Origin: Atopsyche davidsoni
Taxonomy: Eukaryota; Arthropoda; Insecta; Trichoptera; Hydrobiosidae
Length of the DNA: 64,000 nt
Assembly (NCBI GenBank): GCA_022113835.1
Contig: JAILWY010000007.1
Span: 9,587,001-9,651,000 of the forward strand
Direction: 5' to 3'
This document shows positions 51,240 through 60,376 of this stretch, piece after piece. Under the pieces are notes generated by a model. That model had not been told where the DNA came from, searched no databases, and saw only the letters and a program-made list of their open reading frames with translations. Every line of letters starts with the position of its first letter. Position 1 is the stretch's first letter. The position numbers were made by a program, and so were the translations under genes.

Positions 51240-51545
51240 TTAATATCCCCCGCGCCTTCAGGCCGATTCCAAGCTCGGTAAGCGAGTGTTTTGTCTCTGG
51301 ACTGCGAGGCATTGGAATTGAGGCTCTTCGCATTGGAAGCGACCGTCCATGGTAGGACACTGCCAATACCTGCCAAGCAAGAGAACCATTATTGCCATTA
51401 TCGAGGTGCTCGCATCGCCGAGTCGTGAAATAATTCATACGTTTCCTCGCTCCCTGATAAGCGGCGCGGGTCTCTTGTGAAGGCTCAGGCGCGACGGCCG
51501 CGGAGATTGATTCCGAGTGCTAGTTGTTGCCGGCTACAGGGTGCT
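51240..51545. other. GC-richer patch, function unknown
   Basis: Mixed-composition DNA with CpG-rich ends (51255-51300 and 51460-51500). A minus-strand 82-codon ORF crosses it, with no domain I recognise. Confidence 0.3.
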
Positions 51546-52679
51546 CAAGAACAACAACAACAAAAAAGAAGACATGTTTGCGAGAAATGCTATGGGTGAT
51601 GCCATGAAAATGCCATGAAGTAGCGACAAAAAATTTAAAGGCGGAACAATTTTTAATAAAATTTTCAAAAAATATATACGTATAGTTTATTGGGATATAT
51701 CTGCATATTTAACTTTGTATCGAAGAGGTTGTACGATTAATAATGTTTATAATTTTTCGTAAAGTTTGAATTTATTCAGATATACAGTTATGAGTGGCAT
51801 TTAATATTACACAGTGGAATTCATGTTACTATATTCATACGAATAAGCATTTGTTAGGTTGGACTTTAATCACGCGGCGCGCGACGAGCGAGAGGATAAT
51901 TTTTACTGAAATCAATATGGGAAGTATGCATTGTTATATATAACTTATAATACACTTTTGGAGAGTATAATAAAAATTTTGTTTTCTTAAATAAAGTTGT
52001 TATAATTATAGAATTGGCAAAATTAAGCCATTAAATATCGTTTTTCAGTGTATGCTTGCACGTTACTTCTAAGTAAATTGGTTTATATTTGCATGTAAAA
52101 ATTTCAATTTCACTTACAGAGGTACGATAGTCAAAATAAATTCAGTTCTAACACAATAAGCCAGGTGATATTTGTTAGAACCCCACACGTTGTCGTAAGT
52201 AAAATTTAATGAAAAGTTTCAGTTATTGAATTTTCAAGATTAGAAATAGCATATAAATTTTCATATTATTATAGTCACAAGTCATCCCATAAAACAGTAA
52301 TTATACTGTAATCAAATAATAGATTATATATTTTTTGGAAAATACAGCAAAAAAATTGAAATATGATGATAATATATATTCCAACAAATTTAATATCAAA
52401 GCTTACTTATGGATCAAAATATATTTTAAAAAATTACTATTACGGCGTTCTCCATAAATTTAAACTTGAAATTGGATTCAACAAATATTTAAAATAAATA
52501 TATTTTTAAGCCTCGATTGAATCGCACGAGAGATGGGATTCCTCACTCAGCCCTGCAGTAACAATTTATCGAGGCAGAGTAGTAGTTGAAAAATAACGTA
52601 AAAGTGTGTTGTTCTGCCAAAATATGAAACGCCAGTGGTTCTTAGTATTTCAGATATTTATCACTACAAAAATGCCCAG

Positions 52680-52830
52680 CCGAGATTTGCCGAGAGCGGT
52701 TGCGGTGGACGGACGTTGCGGTTCCGCGATGCGTCACGTCTTCCAGCGGCCGGGGTCGCTACCCCGAGCGCGTCAGCCCCCGCGGGCGGACCGGCAAATC
52801 ATTGCGGTCGGTCATATCACGTGCGAGTCT
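52680..52830. other. CpG-rich patch with short hairpin
   Basis: CGGGGT CGCT ACCCCG (52751-52766) forms a tight hairpin in a CpG-rich block. The 149-codon plus ORF through here continues into AT-rich DNA and has no domain; I do not call it a gene. Confidence 0.35.
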
Positions 52831-53460
52831 ACCGAGTCTACTGCAGAGATAGACAACCACTCATATGCAGATGACATTTTTTTAAATAAAAAAAAAAAAT
52901 CATTTTTAATCAAACTGCAGATTGTGCACCACTGTGGTATCATTACTCCGATAAAAGCCCGAGACACAATGGCGCAGTATATACAGCGTTTTATTTATAT
53001 TAAGAAGTTAATGAATCAGCTCTTGCTCGATATAATCTTCACTACAACTTTTTAACAAAAGGAACTCACGGTTTCTGTGAGATTTTGACGAGTTATTGTA
53101 CCAATGGATGATTTTAAAAAAAATTAAAAATATCGTAAGCTACTTTGTTGTTCAAATATGACGTATTCCAAATTAAGCCAGACTGTTGTAAAATGATTGA
53201 TACTAGACGTCGCCTGGATGCGAGCTCTTTGCCCATGAAGACGTCCCACGTACGGAAGCGGTGAAATTACACGACAGTAATGGCCCCCCGCCGCTAAACA
53301 GGACCATTTGCTTGAGGAGCTGCCCTGCCTGGAGGCTGTGGCGCAGATTTTATTTACTCCCGAGCGTCAGGAGTACATGGGCCGGCTGCTGTCCTCTATT
53401 ATGTTCTGTTGTCAACGTAGAAATGCCTCAAATTATTTATGGTATAATTAACTGATATTT

Positions 53461-53632
53461 TAAATAAAATATTTTGTGACCGGTTTCGCCAACCTTTCCC
53501 GTTGGAATTATCCAACAGAGTCTGAGAAACCGATCCCCAATAAAATTAAACGTGTGGAAAAATCACAAAAGTATTTTTTTTTAAATATTAAAATGAAATT
53601 CCACCGAGTAGTTTCTGTCAAAAATATTGAGT
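53461..53632 (+). repeat. Family X copy, decayed
   Basis: A shortened left arm with GTGACCGGTTTCGCCAACC is followed by a degraded right arm (GAAACCGATC, then GTGGAAAAATCAC). Next is the leader, then ATGAAATTCCACCGAGTAG with the shared frame (M-K-F-H-R-V-V-S-V-K-N-I-E). Homology stops just after this. Confidence 0.65.
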
Positions 53633-54390
53633 ATAATAAACTAGCTGCCTATAAACTATAAAGTTATTTTAGAATTATTCGCAATTTTCACCCATACAAA
53701 TCGACTAGTTCTACAATATTAATTTAACATAAATATAAACAGCCTTAAAAGGCATTTACAATCGATTTAGTTCAAATAAAAAAATGTGAATAGTCCAATA
53801 GCTAGAAGATAACGATCAATAATAATTCAAATGGTTGATTTCAGATGCGTCAGATGCTTCTTTGCCCTCCTTAACATCGCACCGCTCCTTGAAGTTTTTA
53901 TTTGTCGGCAGAATAGCAGTTCGTTTAAATATTTTGTTTGAGTATTTCAATTTTGCTGTAATATTTTTTATGTACAGTCTTATGAACCGTTATCTAGTAA
54001 GTTCTATATTTATATAATATATATATTTTTTCATGAATGGATAAATTACTTAGTTAAACTCCATCACGGGTAATTAGAAGTGACTTGTCTATTTCTGCTT
54101 CTAACTCTCCTTCTCTGTTACACATTTAAGCAGATAGTAAAAAGCAACTTCCTCCGCATGCAGGCGTACCTCAGCGCACTAAGCAGTAAGCAGATTTCTC
54201 CATCAGAATCGGCGTGATCGATTCCGATCGCAAATCGAACACGTAACCTTCCCATCACCGAGCCGCAACAGCTCCCAGGTTGTTCCAAAGAAAGCAGTGC
54301 AGGACCTTCCGGAAAGCACCGCAACCCTTATTATATGGAGTTTTGTGTTCTGCCGACGATTAGGTTAAGTTTATTCCTGCAGATTGCGAT

Positions 54391-54473
54391 GCCTCGGTAC
54401 TGAGACCGTCTCCAGGCATTTACGATTTTTAAAAATTCCCTGAAGATGGCCCCAGTACCGAGGCCAGAACGTC
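54391..54473 (+). ncRNA. Hammerhead-like terminal motif with 12-bp inverted repeat
   Basis: GCCTCGGTACTG (54391-54402) is repeated exactly inverted at 54453-54464. The second arm lies inside CTGAAGATGGCC...GGCCAGAACGTC, a hammerhead-like layout (core CTGAAGA, stem GGCC/GGCC, GAAC). Probably the end of another Penelope-like or related element; no coding part is seen nearby. Confidence 0.4.
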
Positions 54474-54857
54474 AACAAAGGTTATCTACTTACAACGGCT
54501 GCCAAAACCTATAATTGCATTATCACAGAAACTTGTAAATGTTTCATATATTTCACTTGAACCTGTGTAATGCCAGTTTATTGTAAGCATGTGTCGAAGC
54601 TTTGGCTGACCAGAAACATCACTGAACTTTACTGTCCTTTGACGCGTCATGGGGAACGGTTGCCCCCAGCTCGCGTCCTCACCTCCTCCCCTGGCTACTC
54701 GTCATGGGAATAACTCTGATTGAAATTAAAGCGACTTTTTACCACAGTGTATTATGTACATAATAGCGGAGGCTCCTGGGTAATTTTTGAAATTTAATTT
54801 ACAATTCAACCCATAGTTGACACTCCATCTTCTTTCTATATCTGTAGGGATGAACCT

Positions 54858-54895
54858 ATGAAGACGGCCTCAATTCCCTTGTGCCTGAAAACGTC
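54858..54895 (+). ncRNA. Second hammerhead-like motif
   Basis: ATGAAGACGGCCTC, a short spacer, then GTGCCTGAAAACGTC. It has the same layout as the 54.4-kb motif but a weaker stem. Likely the relic of a retroelement end. Confidence 0.3.
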
Positions 54896-55394
54896 TTAAA
54901 TTAAGAATTAAAATGCAGCACAATATTCGATAATAATGTAAATCTAAAAACAACGGATGCAAAATCCGACAAACATGCACACAAAGTGATTTTATATCAT
55001 TGATAAATGGATTTTGCAGATCACAGTGACCATGCACTGAACAGTGACGTCATTCACAACGAGTAAGGTTGTGATTTAAGGTAAGCTTGAATGACGCGTG
55101 AGCCAGCTAGAATCGACAAGTAACAGGTAGGCGGGCGCATCGGGAGTCTCCCCGAGGGATCGATGGCAATCACCGAAGAGCCGAGAGGTGCTCTAAAATG
55201 TGAACGCAATTACCCTCACCCGACTGCAGCTCGCCTGGACCATACTTGAGATCCCCAGGACCGGACGGGCCGAATCGTCTCGATCACTGCATTAATATTA
55301 CTGCGACTGTGTCTTTGAAATACTAAAGTTCTATAAACAAAGACACTATGAACTTTACTGGAAATCCACAAGCAGTAATATTTTCTGTGTAGCC

Positions 55395-55981
55395 CATAGT
55401 TTTCCAAACTATTTTGTCCCGTCGACCCCTTGTTGAGTTTTCCCGTTTTTCGTCGACTCCCTGCCTTGCTAATATTGAATTTTTACAAATTCATCAATTT
55501 CAAACATATTTTTGACATCTTATATAGAACAACTCACTTTCATAGGGTTTACTGTACAGTGGGTTTAAAAATGAAAATGTTAAAATACATGCAAAGTTAA
55601 TTATACCTTTATTAATTAAAAACACACAAAATGCAAATATAGTAACATTCAGAAAATCAATATTTTTGACAGAGAATACTTGGTGGAATTCCATTTTAAT
55701 ATCTTAAATAGAATAAAATACATTAATTAAATACATACAAAATACTTCTATGCTCCAGGGTTTCGATTTGTCACAAAGTACATAGGTACAATCCGTGTTC
55801 GGTGCATTATGACATTTACGAAATGTCTTAATTTTGGTGATGACCTGCTTAAATGGGATCCACTCTCGTAGACCCCCATTTACAGTTCATAGACCCCCAA
55901 TTTAATTTTTCGCTGTCATCGACCCCTTGCAGGGCGAAATCGACCCCTGGGGGTCGATATTTACCACTTTGAGAACCTCTG
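55395..55981. mobile_element. Non-autonomous hAT-type element (587 bp) with nested insertion
   Basis: The left end CATAGTTTTCCAAACTATTT and inverted right end CAGAGGTTCTCAAAGTGG match the hAT terminal pattern. The 8-bp duplication GTGTAGCC flanks it (55387-55394 and 55982-55989). GTCGACCCC-type motifs lie inside both ends. A family X fragment (55651-55721) sits inside, so the element received a later insertion. No transposase remains. Confidence 0.82.
55651..55721 (-). repeat. Family X fragment nested in hAT-type element
   Basis: The minus strand reads GTATTTTATTC, then ATTAAAATGGAATTCCACCA and the shared frame to N-I-D-F. It lies inside the hAT-type element at 55395-55981. Confidence 0.65.
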
Positions 55982-55989
55982 GTGTAGCC

Positions 55990-58900
55990 TGTCAAAAATA
56001 TTAAATAAAATATTATTAAAAAACCATTGAATATTTTTTTTTTCAAATACGGGTCTGTTGTTGAGTGATCTATAATCGTATACAGATATCTCCGATCTTC
56101 AATAATTGGACGAGGTGCAGTGGCAGTTATCGTCTCAGGTAAAATAATCACGATGCAGCTCCTGATTCTGATTCCACCAAAATTCGGTGGCTCTGGCCTA
56201 GGATATGAACTACAAATTATCTAAAGGTTTGTCTGAAGTTCTCATTATCCAGATGAGAGCCCACTGAATCAGATTGAAATTTATATAGATATACTCCCGT
56301 GCAGTGTACAAGTGCATTAGAACCAGGATGATGTTGAATTACAGCAGGTACTTCAGATAAATATATCGGCCGTGCTGTAAGGATACAATTAGACACGTTT
56401 GTATCTTGAAATTACAGTGGAGGGTTCATAAGTATTTGAAAATATACCTATGGGGTACTTTGAAATATTCAATTTTATATACGGGGCTTACAAACAGGTT
56501 CCTTTTTAGTTTAATGTCAATCAAAGAGTAGTGCGGCTTACACACCCTGCAATGAAACGAATAGTCAACCGGAAGCGTTATTGTTTTTTTATGCAGTTTT
56601 GTCGAAACATACAATAAAAATGAAGAGGTTTAAAAATGAACAATTATTTTTAAACTTTTACCACTATTTCCATGATGGTTTTGACATCTTGATTTTACAA
56701 TATTTCATTAACAAGACGTTAGTAAGCCGTTTCGCGTTTTATATAGTTCAAGTTTTTGAGCACGCACAAGCACACTGACGAGCCACATTTAGAATTAATG
56801 ATATAATTGTGTTAGGAGTCCGCAATTTAAGTTTGTAAAAACGACAATTATTTATTTAAATCAGCCAGATTGGACATGAACCCTTGGCTGTTGAGTAATT
56901 CAAAGCTTTGAGCATTAATGTGTTCTACGAATCATCATTACCAACGCCTTAGGAACAGAACGAAGCCTCAAGCACGCGAGCTTTCAAGAAGAAACCGCGC
57001 AAAAAGCTCGCTGAAACATTGAACATGCTTCAAAATTTGAAAATTTTTATTGAAAAACGAAACGTTATAATATTTTAGCGAATATACAATATACTCTGAT
57101 TAATTAATAAACTCAAAAACGCTATAATGAAAGAAATCGTGAAGTTTTGGTATAAATTATAAGAGTATATTTATTATAATTTAAGAATAAAAACATTCAA
57201 TTAAATATAGTTCTACCACAGTTCTAGTTCAACCACATTTCAAAAGAAATACAAATAATTCTTAGAAAAACGTAGATTTAAAATTCTATACATATCCTTA
57301 AGAGGAATATAATATTCAATAATTTTATGAACATGCTTTATGTATAAATAAATTACCAAAGGGGAATTTTTATCACAGAGTTAAATTTCTCTTTAAATTT
57401 TGGAACAACTCATTATTATAACAAAACTGAAAAATATTTATCCATCATATAATTTAAAGTAAGCAAGCGCGTTCACTTCTCGGACAGTTAAAACTCTAAA
57501 ACGGCTGACTAGCTATAAATGCAGTGTGACAAATTTTTGCCATAATTTCAAAGTTTCACATAGTTATGCACTGTGTGTGCTTTATTTAAACTTGCGGTAA
57601 TAGGATTTGCGCAAAAGCCTCCTTTAACGGAGGTTGTGTGGACCGGAAGAAGCGGAAACTTTGTCCGCCACACACTAACAACTTCCGGACTCCTGCCGGA
57701 AACGAGCGGATCTTGCCTGTTTATGTTCGTGTGGGAACAGAAAACAATGCCGGCATAATGGACTGACATATTTGAGCAGTCTTCTGCGTTAGGTTTTGGC
57801 CATACAATTTTAAAGACTTTGGGAAGCTTTTAATGCTTCATGGCTACATTCAGGAAATAATCCAAAAAAAAATCCCTCACACCAAAAAGCTAAAAATCAT
57901 CTATAGATATGGAAAAATCAAGTCTAATCAACTTAAATAGAATTGAGGATTATCATAATTTTATTTCTGAAATTTACTTTTCAGTTGAAGGTCCAAACCG
58001 GCGTGCCAACGGAATTCACCAAGCCAAAAGCAAACCTTCCATTGATATAATAGCATATTATTAAGAAATACATTGGGTATATTTGAAACGTATGAAAACA
58101 ACATCACAGTTTATTTAATTCATATAATCAATTCAAAATTACCGATGTAGATAAATTACCGTCTCTCTTCTATAACTTAGCAAAGTGATATTTTATTTTA
58201 AATACAGTAATCATGATTCAAACATGCCAATTATTGTGATGGAATTCTCAAGAAATTTCAAGTATTTTCACACAGAGTATTCACCGAATTTTTATATGAA
58301 GTGCCCAGTCATACTGACTGTTTCAGCCTTTTATATAATGAAGGTTTTTATTTTTATTTAAAAAAAAAACACTTGCTGAAATATGAGTGTCTATACAAAA
58401 TAACACATACATTGTCCACAGGTATTGAAATATAATTTTTCAAGTATCTCAACCCTTTTGTTTACTGATTAGTAGGTAATTATTGTTAAAAGTTCTTATA
58501 CTCTCAAAAATTAGAAAAACTCTTCGATTTTCTGTGGATAGTCAATTAATTCATTAATAATTATTATTGAATATTTAACAAGTGGGCATTTATGTATAAA
58601 GATTTATCCTGTATACAGATTGACTAAAAACAATTAATTCACACCGAAACGATGAGAAAAATATTTGAAATGTTTTTCAAGAGACGGAAGATTGTTGAAC
58701 TCTTTCTGCCAGCTATAACAGCCCAGATGTGTATATAATTTTACTGCCTTAGTAAATAAGCGAGAAATAAAATATTTCTATTAAACCATGTACCCAGGTT
58801 ATTTATTTATTAGGCATTAGTGATTTTTCCAAATGTATAATCTTATTGATTCATTTTCATTCCATTTTTATTTTATTAATTCCACTTTAACATTGCCAGT

Positions 58901-59970
58901 CTTAAAAGGCTCATGAACAATAGTTTACAACAAAAAGCTCAGATAACGGTGAATTAAGTGTAAGTCAATTTAGAAAATTTTGAATTCGTATATTCATAAC
59001 ATACCTTATTGTTGAAGAAAAATGATCTTTAAAAAATCATCGTTTATATTACACGAGTCTCTTGTAATTGGAATAAAATTACATAATAAAATGATTAATT
59101 ATTTTTAATGTCTGGATATTTATAGAATTTTAACTTGGCTTTGTATTGCTGCGATAAATTTGTTAAAATCTATGTTGTTTTACTATAAACGCCGTAATAA
59201 GTCAAAATGCATTAAAAAAATTATAACAATTTATAAGAATCTAACCTTTTGGTCGTGATCAAATTAAAGGTAATACATCATTCAGGATTCATCGGAAACG
59301 TTCGGCGGGACCTTTTTTTAGGACAATAATAGCAAAATAATGGCTTCTCGAGAGCAACGCGGCCCCCGACCGATTACAGCCGATTAACAGAATTATGAGG
59401 GGCCCAGAACCTCAAGGTAATAATTGACTTCGGCGAATGAACATCTTGGAGATAATTGTAGGTGATTTGGGACAAAGTCTAAAATATCTATACCTGCCAT
59501 AGCCACACCAAACTTCATCATCGTTATCCTTGCGCTAGAACTGGATCCTAGCGTTTTTCAAGGAGGGCCATCAGAGTCTCGTCAATAATCCATAATCCAG
59601 TTCATTTTCTTCTTCTGATACACTAACCAACTCCGGTGTCTCTCGGGGTCGCTCTTTGCCAGCTCTCAATCGTCTATGCGGTGCAGATGATCAGTTAGGG
59701 AAGCCTAACATTTTTAAATTGACTCAACCGCACTACCATCCGAGTATAAATCATAGCTCTCATATCATAATCACAATCTCAACGTTATATAGTCAAATTT
59801 AAATATCACCATCTTTAATGTGGGCATATATATTGAGCAGATATTTTGCGCTACTAAGTATCAACGTCGTTATGTCGTAAACCGAGTATATCCAATTGAT
59901 AAGTGAGATGATGTTTGTTAGATGTCAATATTTAGTTAGTGATTGTACACAATTTAAGGACTACAGTAAA
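55990..59970. other. No gene seen
   Basis: AT-rich, with the GC patch at 57590-57745 and a mixed segment at 59480-59700. Nothing else recognised. Confidence 0.5.
57590..57745. other. GC-rich patch with ETS-type sites and inverted repeats
   Basis: CCTCC TTTAAC GGAGG, then GTGTGG...CCACAC pairing around CCGGAAG; ACTTCCGG and GCCGGAAAC follow. Antisense ORFs of 61 and 73 codons overlap and are probably non-coding. Confidence 0.3.
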
Positions 59971-60010
59971 GATCAACAACCTGTATGTAAAGACATACAG
60001 GTTGTTGATC
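59971..60010. repeat. Perfect 18-bp inverted repeat with 4-base loop
   Basis: GATCAACAACCTGTATGT (59971-59988), loop AAAG, then its exact reverse complement (59993-60010). It lies about 108 bp outside the 3' LTR boundary. Its origin is unknown; it could be the tip of a foldback element or a small-RNA hairpin. Confidence 0.85.
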
Positions 60011-60118
60011 AAAACATATATTATCACCTGACTTATATGCGTTTTTGTATGATGGGGTAATATTGATTTTATTTTTATATATATATATTTTCAAGCTCAG
60101 ATTATGTGAAATTATAAT

Positions 60119-60376
60119 TGTACCAGACTTTTCTGGCACAAGGACTGTAATTGATGGGGATTTGGATGTGTGCCGGGAAGGGAGAGGTTAACTTAAACCG
60201 CCATCGTTTTGTATTCGTATCTCAACTGTAACTGTCATTTATTGCACATGAAGATAGTAACAATATGGTTCATGAAGTTAGCCACAATGCTGCCAACGTG
60301 CCGGTGGGAACATAAAAAAGGCAGTAGTCCACCGTCGTGAGGCCAGCGTCAAAACGCTTAGCTGACGTCCGGTACA
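60119..60376 (-). repeat. 3' LTR (258 bp) of the retroelement
   Basis: Bounded by TGTACC at 60376 and GGTACA ending at 60119 on the minus strand. It is preceded by the polypurine tract and followed by AT-rich flank. It contains the last 35 codons and the stop of the Gag-like ORF, then AATAAA at 60243-60238, a plausible polyadenylation signal. Its last 22 bases form a hairpin with a 9-base arm (8 of 9 paired). The 5' partner LTR is almost wholly outside the window, so LTR identity, insertion age and target duplication cannot be measured here. Confidence 0.8.

Larger units (their letters stand above)
48236..53460. other. No gene seen
   Basis: AT-rich background with GC patches at 49380-49460, 50420-50500, 51240-51545 and 52680-52830, a SINE-like head at 49.7 kb and the ambiguous motif at 50.2 kb. 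No domain in any ORF. Confidence 0.5.
53633..55386. other. No gene seen
   Basis: Holds the two hammerhead-like motifs (54391-54473 and 54858-54895) and mixed patches at 54120-54330 and 55090-55290. No coding domain. Confidence 0.5.

Noticed and set aside
52606..53055. 149-codon plus ORF
   Set aside because: It starts in AT-rich DNA, crosses a CpG patch and returns to AT-rich DNA, with no domain and abrupt composition changes.
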